From GSA-30 sp036384435 (lineage in GTDB: Bacteria > Pseudomonadota > Gammaproteobacteria > Xanthomonadales > Rhodanobacteraceae), in assembly GCF_036384435.1 (NCBI RefSeq), contig NZ_DASVMI010000004.1, positions 1-18,912 of the forward strand: a stretch of DNA of 18,912 bases. The letters run 5' to 3'. Positions 7,340-14,890 of the stretch are shown in pieces; positions within the stretch are counted from its first letter, which is position 1, and the number at the start of each line of letters is the position of its first letter. A program made the translations under genes and the position numbers. Below the pieces are notes generated by a model that made no database searches, was not told where the DNA came from, and saw only the letters and a list, made by a program, of their open reading frames with translations.

Positions 7340-8469
7340 GTCGCGCTCTCCATGCATGCCTGCGCATACGCGTGGGCCCAGTGTCGCCCCAGCGCCGTAA
7401 AGGACAATTCAGCGTCGAAATGATCGCGCACGCTTTGCTTCGACGGAAGGTTCGCAGCCACGTGCAGCAGGGCATCGGCCAGCGCTGCCGGATCACCGCG
7501 ACGCCACAACCTGCCCACGCGGCCATCGCCGGTCAGGCGGCGAAACGACGGGATGTCGGTAACCACCGGCGCCACACCACAGGCGAGTGCCTCGAGCAGG
7601 GCGTACCCGCAACTTTCGGCATGGCTGCCGGCGACGAACAGGTCGGCGCCACGCAACAAGGTTTCCACCTTGGCGTGGTCAAGCTTGCCCATCAGATGCA
7701 CGCGACCGGCCAGGCGCGGATCGCCGGTCAACCGCTCGCGTACCTCGGCAAGCAGGGGGGCCTGCCCGTAAGCGCACCATAGCTGCAAACCTGGCAGGCG
7801 TTCGGCGGTGCGCGCGACACCTTCGAGCACGGTCAAAGGGTCCTTGCCGGTTTGCAGATGACCCACCCAGGCCACGCACGGATCTCCATGCAAGCCCAGC
7901 TCACGGCGTGCCGCAACCTGATCGCCCCGCATGAATCGACTGCTGGATTCGGGCACAGCGAGGCGTTTCGTCCGCGGTGCGATCAAGCCAGCGCGTACGA
8001 AACGATCCGCCAGCTCCGGCGCGGTGAACGAGATCGCGGCCGCCGCGCCGAGCCAACGGCGCCAACGAAGGCGGCGCCACCATCTCGGCACGGCATCGGC
8101 ATGGTCCTGCAAGAGCACCGGCAACCTGGGAAGCTCGCGTGTGATGGCGTACGCGTCTTCGGCAGCCGCGATGCTGTGCACATGCAGCACATCCGGTCGC
8201 ATCCGGGTGAGCAAGGTCGCGTAGCCGCGCGCGCGCGTGGCTGCCGATGTGCCCAGGCCCTGTGGCGTGAAGTGGTAATCGATGCCATTGCGCACGATAT
8301 GTTCCTCGCGCGCGGCGGCCTGGATCACCGACACGCGCGTACCACCCGCGGCAGCCGCGTCGGCGATGTCGGCCAGCGATGGCCAGTGCACGAATACGTC
8401 GGATGCGGCCATGCCATCGGGCACGGGGACGAGATTGAGCTGCACGGCGTGCAGGATGCTCGCGTTCAA
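7336..8469 (-). CDS. GT-B glycosyltransferase, family 4-like
   Basis: The protein has 377 residues if started at TTG 8467-8469. The acceptor half contains DVLHVHSIAAAEDAY (about 93-107). The donor half contains VAWVGHLQTGKDPLTVLEG (199-217) and the E-x7-E motif ESCGYALLE (285-293), typical of retaining GT4 enzymes. Start choice: an ATG at 8529 would give 397 residues but overlap the radical SAM gene by 64 bases and add a non-conserved, low-complexity leader. The TTG shares TTGA with the stop of that gene, and the first beta-strand (SILHAVQLNLVPVP) begins right after it, so I prefer TTG. It is coupled by ATGA to the next glycosyltransferase. Together they probably add two sugars, or tailor the product of the neighbouring enzyme block. 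Confidence 0.86.
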   Translation of the reverse strand: MNASILHAVQLNLVPVPDGMAASDVFVHWPSLADIADAAAAGGTRVSVIQAAAREEHIVRNGIDYHFTPQGLGTSAATRARGYATLLTRMRPDVLHVHSIAAAEDAYAITRELPRLPVLLQDHADAVPRWWRRLRWRRWLGAAAAISFTAPELADRFVRAGLIAPRTKRLAVPESSSRFMRGDQVAARRELGLHGDPCVAWVGHLQTGKDPLTVLEGVARTAERLPGLQLWCAYGQAPLLAEVRERLTGDPRLAGRVHLMGKLDHAKVETLLRGADLFVAGSHAESCGYALLEALACGVAPVVTDIPSFRRLTGDGRVGRLWRRGDPAALADALLHVAANLPSKQSVRDHFDAELSFTALGRHWAHAYAQACMESAT

Positions 8470-9980
8470 AGCCCAGAGACCTGCGGCATGCGCAGGCGCA
8501 CCAGGCGATTGGCGAGATTGAGCTCCCATGGCCGGTCATACCTGCGGTGACGGTAGCGCCACGCGGCGATCGCACTGAGGCTGCGCTTGGCCCACGGCGG
8601 CGAACGCAGATCCTGCACGGTCGGAAAACGGCAACGCAGGACGGTGACGAAATCGCGGATGTGCTGGCGCAGGTCGTCGGTCAGCCAGGGAGCATCGGCA
8701 TGGCAGGCGTAGTCGACCCATTGCGGCTGCATCCATTCCTCGGGCGAGGCCGGGAATACCACTGGCTCGCCGTGCAGGTCGAGCAAGGGCATCGAGGCGC
8801 GCTTGCCGCGATCTTTCTCGTGCTTGCTGCTTTCGGGCAGCGGCGTGTAGATATAGACGATGATCTCGGAAGCCGGATTGATACGCTTGAGTTCGCGAAT
8901 GAATTCAAACGTGTGCTCGGTCTCCTGCACCGTGTTCACCGGCGGCGCCACCATGAAGGAAAGCTCGGGAATCACGCCGTTACGCCGGCACAGTTCGGCG
9001 ACTTCCAGGGTCTGGTCGGGTCGCGTTCCCTTGCGAATCTCCTTGAGCATGGCGCCACTGGGTGACTCGGCACCGATATAGGCCATGCGCAGACGACTCT
9101 TGCGCACCAGCTTCCAGGTGCTTTCGGACAAGTTGAGCAAGGCGTCGGCGCGTGCGTAGCACCACCAGGGCATTTCCAATTTGGCCATGACCTCAAGCAA
9201 CGGAATCATGTCCACTTCGCGATCAAAAAAGTTGTGATCGAAGAACTGGATGGAATCGGCGCCTAGTTCGTACTTGAGATAGCTCAGTTCTCGCTCCAGC
9301 CGTGTCGCCGTGGGCAGCGCCGTGGTGCCGCCGAACATCGCCGCGACGCCACAGAAGGTGCAGCGAAAGCGACAGCCGATCGCAGCCTGGTGCGCCGCGG
9401 TGCGGCGCCCCAGGAACGTACGCGCCAAGTAGCGGCTCGGGTCGCCAAGTTTCTCGTAGGGCAGCACCAGGCCGTTGTCGCCAAGCGAAAAGCGCCGGTT
9501 CGCGTTGTGTACGTGTTCGTCGCCGCGCTTCCAGGACAGGCCGCCGATACGCCCGAGGTTGGCTTCGCTCGGATCGTGCAAGGTCTTGAGCAGCTCAGGC
9601 AGGCTTTCTTCACCCTGCCCGCGAATCGCATAGTCCACATACGGTGCCGACAACGCGGTATCGGTATAGAGGGTGGGAAAGTAACCACCCCAGATGATCG
9701 GCGTATTGGGGTAGCGTTCGCGCACCGCGCGCGACACGGCGATCGACGGCGCGATCTGTGGACCGCCCATCACGCTCACACCCACGGCATCGAAGTGCTC
9801 CATCTCCATCGCGCGCAAGGTCTCGCCGACGATGTCGCGATCCACGTTGCCGTCGATGATCCGGCTGCTGCCCGTGCGGTCGATGGATGCGGCCAGATTG
9901 AGCAGCGACAGGGGAAAACGCGCGCTGGAGCGCGAGGTGATCGTGGGATTGAGCAGAAGGGTGCGATGCGTATGCGTCAT
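8466..9980 (-). CDS. Cobalamin-binding-domain radical SAM enzyme
   Basis: The protein has 504 residues. The N-terminal part (about 1-135) reads as a B12-binding Rossmann domain: FDAVGVSVMGGPQIAPS, IIWGGYFPT (95-103) and AIRGQGEESLPELL are family hallmarks. The radical SAM core carries the Cx3Cx2C cluster motif in IGCRFRCTFCG, with C203, C207 and C210 as predicted 4Fe-4S ligands, followed by FFDHNFFD and YIGAESPSG. Known members methylate unactivated carbon or phosphorus, or rearrange ring systems; the usual DxHxxG cobalamin-ligand motif is not evident, so the base-off ligand may be missing. The start is the ATG at 9978-9980, 11 bases after the preceding methyltransferase; no good Shine-Dalgarno is visible, which hints at coupling. 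The frame is open further upstream but would run through that methyltransferase gene. The substrate is unknown; a glycan or glycolipid carbon is an inference from context. Confidence 0.85.
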   Translation of the reverse strand: MTHTHRTLLLNPTITSRSSARFPLSLLNLAASIDRTGSSRIIDGNVDRDIVGETLRAMEMEHFDAVGVSVMGGPQIAPSIAVSRAVRERYPNTPIIWGGYFPTLYTDTALSAPYVDYAIRGQGEESLPELLKTLHDPSEANLGRIGGLSWKRGDEHVHNANRRFSLGDNGLVLPYEKLGDPSRYLARTFLGRRTAAHQAAIGCRFRCTFCGVAAMFGGTTALPTATRLERELSYLKYELGADSIQFFDHNFFDREVDMIPLLEVMAKLEMPWWCYARADALLNLSESTWKLVRKSRLRMAYIGAESPSGAMLKEIRKGTRPDQTLEVAELCRRNGVIPELSFMVAPPVNTVQETEHTFEFIRELKRINPASEIIVYIYTPLPESSKHEKDRGKRASMPLLDLHGEPVVFPASPEEWMQPQWVDYACHADAPWLTDDLRQHIRDFVTVLRCRFPTVQDLRSPPWAKRSLSAIAAWRYRHRRYDRPWELNLANRLVRLRMPQVSGL

Positions 9981-9991
9981 GGGAACAGATA

Positions 9992-10690
9992 TCAGGAGAG
10001 TCGGCGCAGGCGCAGCACCAGTGCCACCGGCACATGCAGCGCGACCGGATCGAAATGCGCACCCGCCGGAATATCGGCCGGATCGAGCATGGGTTCGAGC
10101 ACCCGTTCGATCACCAGGCCGAGCTCGGCGCAGGCCGCATGCCAATGGCTGTAGAGATGCGATACGTGATACGCGGCGTAGCGCCGGCCGTCGACCTTGA
10201 AGTCACGCAACCAGCCAAGCGCATGCCCGATGGGATGGAAATCGCTGCACAGCACGATGCCACCGGGGCGGGTCACGCGATGCAGTTCGGCCAGGGATTC
10301 GCGCAGGCGTGCTTCATGGCCCAGTACCAGCCCACACAGGGTCAGGTCCGCCCAGGCATCGGGCAAGGGCAGCGCCGACACCTCACCCTGCACCAGCGAA
10401 AGCATGGCCTGGTCCTGCCAGGCGTCGAGTTCGTCGTGGGCCCGGGCCAGCATGTCATGCGACAGGTCGACGCCCGCAACTTGAGTCGCGCCGCGACGCA
10501 AGGCGTGCAGCATGTACCGCCCACTGCCGCAGCCGGCATCCAGTACCGTCACGTCATGCAGTGCGCTGGGCATCAGCGACAACATGGCGCGTTCCTCGGC
10601 CTGCATGACCGGGTTGTGCGCATGGGCCGGATATGAAGCGGCCCATAAGGCATAGGCCTTGGCGGGTTCGAGCACGGGCGTGGTGGACAT
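9992..10690 (-). CDS. Class I SAM-dependent methyltransferase
   Basis: The protein has 232 residues. It starts MSTTPVLEPAKAYALWAASY and has the SAM-binding motif I VLDAGCGSGRY at 49-59, the post-I acidic loop AGVDLSHDML, and a motif near LAELHRVTRPGGIVLCSDF. This is the BioC/UbiE-like small-molecule methyltransferase fold. Start: the ATG at 10688-10690 has a perfect GGAGG eight bases upstream. A second in-frame ATG at 10703-10705 forms TGATG with the end of the amidohydrolase and would add five residues; it may help re-initiation. The gene lies between the amidohydrolase and the radical SAM gene, so it probably acts on the same intermediate. Whether it makes an O-, N- or C-methyl group cannot be told. 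Confidence 0.85.
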   Translation of the reverse strand: MSTTPVLEPAKAYALWAASYPAHAHNPVMQAEERAMLSLMPSALHDVTVLDAGCGSGRYMLHALRRGATQVAGVDLSHDMLARAHDELDAWQDQAMLSLVQGEVSALPLPDAWADLTLCGLVLGHEARLRESLAELHRVTRPGGIVLCSDFHPIGHALGWLRDFKVDGRRYAAYHVSHLYSHWHAACAELGLVIERVLEPMLDPADIPAGAHFDPVALHVPVALVLRLRRLS

Positions 10691-10704
10691 CGTCGGAGCC
10701 TCCA

Positions 10705-11937
10705 TCAACGCAGTTGCGCTTCCAGCGCCGGGCTGAAGGTTTCTTCGCGCCGGGCCTGGAACCATTCCAGGCCCGGTTCCATGGCCAGCAGCGCGGGATC
10801 GGCCAGGTCGGCCGCCAGCAATTTGGGACGGCCGTCGAGCGTGACTGCCACCGTGTCGATGCCCGCCTGGGCAAACCAGTCGGCGAAATCCGGATCGGCG
10901 ATACGCGGCAGGCCGTTATGCACCACAGCGCGGATGTGGCTGCGCTCCAGCCCCACCAGACTATGGGCCGGGTCGCCGCCACGATCTTCGACGATGACCA
11001 TATCCGCCGCTGCCCCGGGACCCAGGTGCCCGTGCGCGGCCATGCGCAGGATGCGCGCGCCGTGCACCGTGGCCAGCGCCAGCAGGTCGGCCGCCGGCAG
11101 CTCGCCGCGCGCCTGGGCGCCACGCAGTTCATCCAGAAGGTCGCGCGAACCGCTGATGCGCGAATCGCTGCCCAGCGCGAGGCAGCCGGCGGCAAACAGG
11201 CGGCGCGGATCGAGCGTACGCCCCAGCAAGGCCAGGTTGCTGCCCGGACACCACACCACCGCCGCGCCGACGGCAATCACCCGATCGATATCGTGTTCGC
11301 CAAATCCGACGCCATGAACCAGCACGCTGTTGGCCGCCAGGCACTCCATCTGGTCGAGCTGGCACAGCTCGGCGCAGGCGGTTGCGTCGGTGCCCTCGGC
11401 AAGATGGATCATCCATGGTTGTCCGGCGGGCGTGGCGGCGAAACTTTCCATCACCGGCGGGCCATAGCCCGGGCCTGCGAGGGTGTAGCTCCAGCCGAAT
11501 TCGCGCAGCAAGGTCACCGGAAAATCCGCCGTGTCCAGCACGTCGTGCCACGGGTCGTGATGGGCCACACAGGTGACGCCAGCCAGCAGGTTCTTCAAGC
11601 CGCCATGGCGCATGCGCAGCGCCTTGGATACATGCAGGGCCGCCACCACCGCCGGGTTTTCGAAATGTCGCTGGAAGGCGGCAATCCATGCGTAGCTGTT
11701 TGGAAACGGCGCGCCCTTCTTCAACGGCGGCACGTTGTTGATGTGCAGATGCTCGTGCGCATTGACCAGCCCCGGAAACACCAGGTGGTCGCGCAGATCC
11801 ACGCGACAGGCGCCGGCGCTGGCCGATGCACCGATGCGCCCGGCCTGGATCGGCAAGGTCACTCGCGCCATGCCTGTGGGCAGGCAGATGGCCGCGCGGG
11901 TCAGGCTTGCATCGAAGGAAGCGGTCGCCGTATCCAT
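10705..11937 (-). CDS. Metal-dependent amidohydrolase of the Atz/Trz/guanine-deaminase type
   Basis: The protein has 410 residues, normal for the superfamily. The metal-binding set is visible: the HxH strand in GLVNAHEHLH (H61, H63), HLAEG (H178 and catalytic-type E181), VHGVG (H208) and GSDS (D258). The HxAE pattern with no carboxylated lysine is that of mononuclear deaminases and chlorohydrolases such as cytosine, guanine and S-adenosylhomocysteine deaminases. The C-terminal beta-sandwich segment GHLGPGAAADMVIVED is also typical. The reaction is therefore hydrolytic removal of an amino or amide group from a small substrate. It begins four bases after the upstream methyltransferase and ends in a TGATG junction with the next. 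An enzyme of this class is unusual inside a Wzx/Wzy operon. The substrate is unknown. Confidence 0.86.
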   Translation of the reverse strand: MDTATASFDASLTRAAICLPTGMARVTLPIQAGRIGASASAGACRVDLRDHLVFPGLVNAHEHLHINNVPPLKKGAPFPNSYAWIAAFQRHFENPAVVAALHVSKALRMRHGGLKNLLAGVTCVAHHDPWHDVLDTADFPVTLLREFGWSYTLAGPGYGPPVMESFAATPAGQPWMIHLAEGTDATACAELCQLDQMECLAANSVLVHGVGFGEHDIDRVIAVGAAVVWCPGSNLALLGRTLDPRRLFAAGCLALGSDSRISGSRDLLDELRGAQARGELPAADLLALATVHGARILRMAAHGHLGPGAAADMVIVEDRGGDPAHSLVGLERSHIRAVVHNGLPRIADPDFADWFAQAGIDTVAVTLDGRPKLLAADLADPALLAMEPGLEWFQARREETFSPALEAQLR

Positions 11938-11941
11938 GCGC

Positions 11942-12808
11942 TCAGCGACGCTGCATCACGATCAGGAAATGGTCGCCCATGTCGCGCAACATCGGCCATG
12001 CGCCCATGCGGTCATCCAGGCGGCCGAGCTTCTCGCACCAGCGCTGTCGACGGCGGTAGTAATCGACCAGATACGGCGGCGGCATGAACAAGCTGAGTGC
12101 GCGATAGCCATCCAGCGCGAAATCATCGGCGAAGGCGCGATAGAACTCGCGTGGCAGGTAGTAGTAGGTCCAGATCGTGTGGCGATTCATGCCCACCGCC
12201 GTCGCACCGCGCGTGGCGCGCACTCCGGCACGACGAAAGCGTCCGCGCAGGCTGTAGTGCATCACTTCCCACGGGCAGATACGACCGATCACCGAAAACA
12301 CCAGCTTGCCGCCGGGGCGCACCAGGCGCGCGCACTGGCGCGCGACCTCTCGCAGGTCCGGCGCGCAATTGAGCGGACCGAAATTGGAATAGGCGGCATC
12401 GAACTCGCCGTCGAGCTGATCCAGTTGCTGCACGCCCAGATGGCGGGCAGTCACGCGCGAGGCCAGACCGGCATCGACCGCGCGCGCATGCGTGCGCTCG
12501 ATCATTTGCGGCGACCAGTCGGTGGCGGTGACCTGGTAGCCGCGCCGGGCAAACTCCAGCGCGTCCAGGCCGGTGCCGCAGCCCAGGTCGAGCAGGCGCG
12601 AGCCGGGGGACATGGCGCTGTGCACGGTGTCCCACAGCGTCAGGCGCATGCGCTGGATCAGTTCATTGTTGCCACGCGGGCCGTCGTAGTCGGCGGCCAC
12701 GCTATCGAAAGCACGCTGGGTTTCCAGCAATTGCGACTCATCGAGCGGCGTGCCATGGACACGCCAGTGGCCGGTTGCGGTCGGTTCAAGCTTCTGCTGC
12801 GCACTCAT
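11942..12808 (-). CDS. Class I SAM-dependent methyltransferase
   Basis: The protein has 288 residues. SAM-binding motif I RLLDLGCGTGLDALEFA lies at 71-87, then VTATDWSPQMIERT, then FDAAYSNFGPLNC, which includes an NFG element common in small-molecule methyltransferases, and LVRPGGKLVFSVIG. The C-terminal third, from about residue 185, is rich in Arg, Tyr and Trp and probably caps the substrate pocket. Start: the ATG at 12806-12808 has GGAG six bases upstream; an ATG two codons earlier sits on top of that site. It is the first gene of the four-enzyme tailoring block and is separated from wzz by the widest gap in the operon. It differs clearly from the second methyltransferase, so the two are unlikely to be redundant. 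Confidence 0.85.
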   Translation of the reverse strand: MSAQQKLEPTATGHWRVHGTPLDESQLLETQRAFDSVAADYDGPRGNNELIQRMRLTLWDTVHSAMSPGSRLLDLGCGTGLDALEFARRGYQVTATDWSPQMIERTHARAVDAGLASRVTARHLGVQQLDQLDGEFDAAYSNFGPLNCAPDLREVARQCARLVRPGGKLVFSVIGRICPWEVMHYSLRGRFRRAGVRATRGATAVGMNRHTIWTYYYLPREFYRAFADDFALDGYRALSLFMPPPYLVDYYRRRQRWCEKLGRLDDRMGAWPMLRDMGDHFLIVMQRR

Positions 12809-12868
12809 CTGCATCTCCGTATCACCGGAGCGGCCATCATGGGAACGATCGCGGTGTCCTGCGTGAGT

Positions 12869-12900
12869 GCCGCCAGAGAGCTATTTGGTTGTGCGGCGGC
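12869..12900 (-). promoter_or_regulatory. Inverted repeat in the widest gap of the operon
   Basis: GCCGCC (12869-12874) and GGCGGC (12895-12900) are inverted around a 20-base loop, directly after the wzz stop codon and about 60 bases before the methyltransferase start. There is no T-run, so it is not an intrinsic terminator. It might stabilise or attenuate the transcript between the polymer-export genes and the tailoring genes. Confidence 0.2.
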
Positions 12901-12903
12901 CCT

Positions 12904-13722
12904 TCATGCCGAGGCCGCCTGCCGTATCGCGTGGCGGCCCACCGCAGCGAACGCCCCCAGGAACAATCCGGCCAGGATGCCGATGCCCCAGGCCAGCAGC
13001 AGATTGGGCGAAGACGGACGGTCCGGCACGTACACCGGCCAGGGCTGGGATGTCTCGAAGGTATAGCTGGCACTCAGGCGGCTTTGCAGGTCGCCATACG
13101 CTTGCTGCAACTCATGCACTTCGGTGTTCTTGCTTGCCAGCAGCATGCCGGCCATGACGCTGTCAGCGCCGCCCTTGCCGGGCACGGCCAGTTGTTGCAG
13201 CCGGTCGCGATCGGCCAGCGCGTTCTGCAACTCGCCGTGGACCTGCGCCAACCGATCCTGGGCCAGTTTCAACGGACCGGCTTCGATGTGCTGATGGATC
13301 GCCTGCAAATGCTCCACCGTGGCGGTAGCCAGCTGGCGCGCCTGTCCTGGCGAGTCGGCGCGCACGGTGAGCTTGATCAGGCCGGCGTAGGGTGAAGGTT
13401 CCAGCTTGAAGCTCTTGCGATACAGCTGGCCTTCGCGCTGGTCCAGCGGCACGCCGAGGCCTTGCAGCACTTCATCCTGGAATCCGCGTGTCTGCAAACG
13501 CTCGATCACGCGCAGCAAGGGTTCGACCTTGGTGTCCTGCCCGGCCGGCGCCTGGCCGACCTGGCCAATCTGGATCCACGCGGTAGCCTCCCATTGACGG
13601 TGTGCCATGCGCGTATAGGCGAAGGCCAACGCCACGGCCACGATAAACAGTGCGGCGAACCAGCGCCATTCGCGGGCGAGCAGTCGCCACAGGTCGATCA
13701 GGTAGATTTCGTCTTGGTCCAT
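12904..13722 (-). CDS. wzz: Wzz-like polysaccharide chain-length regulator (co-polymerase)
   Basis: The protein has 272 residues. It has the polysaccharide co-polymerase layout: a short cytoplasmic start (MDQDEIYLIDLWRLLAREWR), TM1 at about 22-37, a periplasmic domain with long helices (about 125-220), then a proline-rich segment PVYVPDRPSSPN at 229-240 leading into TM2 (about 240-260). It has no Walker kinase domain, so it is of the Wzz (PCP-1) rather than Wzc type. In this family it sets the number of repeat units added by Wzy. It starts 19 bases after the polymerase gene, with no strong Shine-Dalgarno. It is somewhat short for a classical Wzz (about 320-350 residues). Confidence 0.82.
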   Translation of the reverse strand: MDQDEIYLIDLWRLLAREWRWFAALFIVAVALAFAYTRMAHRQWEATAWIQIGQVGQAPAGQDTKVEPLLRVIERLQTRGFQDEVLQGLGVPLDQREGQLYRKSFKLEPSPYAGLIKLTVRADSPGQARQLATATVEHLQAIHQHIEAGPLKLAQDRLAQVHGELQNALADRDRLQQLAVPGKGGADSVMAGMLLASKNTEVHELQQAYGDLQSRLSASYTFETSQPWPVYVPDRPSSPNLLLAWGIGILAGLFLGAFAAVGRHAIRQAASA

Positions 13723-13741
13723 GGCTCAAGTCACGGGCAGG

Positions 13742-14890
13742 TCAGGCGGCAGGTCGAGGCAGGCGCGTGGCGGCCGCCGCGCCGCGCCGGTTCGGCAGCC
13801 ACGCGGCCAGTACCTGCATCAGCAGGCACAGCACGAGAAAGCCGCCATTGGTCCAGGTGAACGCCTGCGGCGCGAACGGCGCCATCAGGCATACGTACGC
13901 CACGCGCAGGAAGATCAGCAGCGGAAACAGCGCCACGCCACGCAGGCGGCGCACACTCCACAGCAATAGCGCATAGAGCACGAAGAACGACGCGGCGGCG
14001 CCGTACGGCCCCCACGCCATCAGGAACGGAAAGAACTCCGTGCCCACATTGATGTTCGGTGCATCCAACGGGATATCGGTGCCGGCGGTCGCCACGGAAC
14101 CGGCCATCGGCACGAGCTGATTGACCAGGAACGCGGCATTCTCGTAGTGCTTGGCCAGGATCGCACTGAAGTTGTACGGCCCGGCGCTGACGTACAGCAA
14201 CAGCCACTTGATGCCCACGGGCGAGGCCTTGTAGACGTCACTGAAGGGCAGCGCTACGTATTCGAGCGAGCCGGTGCGCACGATGCCGAGGATCGCAAAC
14301 AGCGTTGCGGCGGCCACTCCCAGCGCCGTCACGGTCTTCCATGGTAAAGCGCGTGCGGGGTCACGCCGCAGCACGATCACCATGCCCAGCGCGATCAGGC
14401 TGGCAAACAGTCGATTGCGGTCGATCACCAGGATCGGAAACGCCACACCGACCACGATCAACACGTTGCGCAGCCAGCGCTGGCGCGCGCACAGCAGGCC
14501 GATCACCGGCAAGGCCCAGCACATGTCCGAGACATGGCGCACGTGCTCGCGTCCGTCGGTCATGGTGGCGTAGGTCGATGGATCGCCCAGCAACGGCACC
14601 GGAAACAGCGTGACGTCACACAGGCAGAACAGCGCCACGGCGATGGCGAACGCCAGCGCGACGAAGGATTCGCGCGTGCCCGCATAGCGCCGCTGGCGAA
14701 AGCGCCCGGCGTCGGGAAGGCGCGTGCGCAACACGGCATCGCCCAGCATGGCCGCCAGCGCAATGGCGCACAGCAGCACCATGCCCTCCATGTAACCCGG
14801 CGGAAAATCATAGGTCAGCAAGGTCAGGCCGCAGGCTAGCAACATCGGCAGGCCCAGGTACGTCGATGGCCGGCGCAACCAGTCGCTCAT
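13742..14890 (-). CDS. wzy: Wzy-like polysaccharide repeat-unit polymerase
   Basis: The protein has 382 residues and many membrane segments, including about 11-28, 36-54, 75-92, 142-157, 160-175, 187-205, 286-312, 318-338 and 348-365. A larger loop lies between about 206 and 285. Near its end is NVGTEFFPFLMAWGPYG, which resembles the conserved stretch of O-antigen and exopolysaccharide polymerases. The family joins lipid-linked repeat units at the periplasmic face. Start: the ATG at 14888-14890 shares ATGA with the stop of the glycosyltransferase gene before it and has GGAGGAAG upstream. An earlier in-frame ATG would overlap that gene by 85 bases. Wzy proteins are poorly conserved, so the call leans on topology and on the wzx/wzz neighbours; an O-antigen ligase is a less likely alternative. 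Confidence 0.75.
   Translation of the reverse strand: MSDWLRRPSTYLGLPMLLACGLTLLTYDFPPGYMEGMVLLCAIALAAMLGDAVLRTRLPDAGRFRQRRYAGTRESFVALAFAIAVALFCLCDVTLFPVPLLGDPSTYATMTDGREHVRHVSDMCWALPVIGLLCARQRWLRNVLIVVGVAFPILVIDRNRLFASLIALGMVIVLRRDPARALPWKTVTALGVAAATLFAILGIVRTGSLEYVALPFSDVYKASPVGIKWLLLYVSAGPYNFSAILAKHYENAAFLVNQLVPMAGSVATAGTDIPLDAPNINVGTEFFPFLMAWGPYGAAASFFVLYALLLWSVRRLRGVALFPLLIFLRVAYVCLMAPFAPQAFTWTNGGFLVLCLLMQVLAAWLPNRRGAAAATRLPRPAA

Noticed and set aside
10633..12087. Long plus-strand open frame of 484 codons
   Set aside because: It is the antisense shadow of the amidohydrolase and neighbouring methyltransferase genes in high-GC DNA. Its Arg/Gln/Ala-rich translation matches no family, while the minus strand carries clear active-site motifs.
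11735..13066. Plus-strand open frame of 443 codons
   Set aside because: It lies opposite the amidohydrolase, the methyltransferase and the wzz C-terminus, has no ribosome binding site or domain, and crosses the boundaries of three well-supported minus-strand genes.
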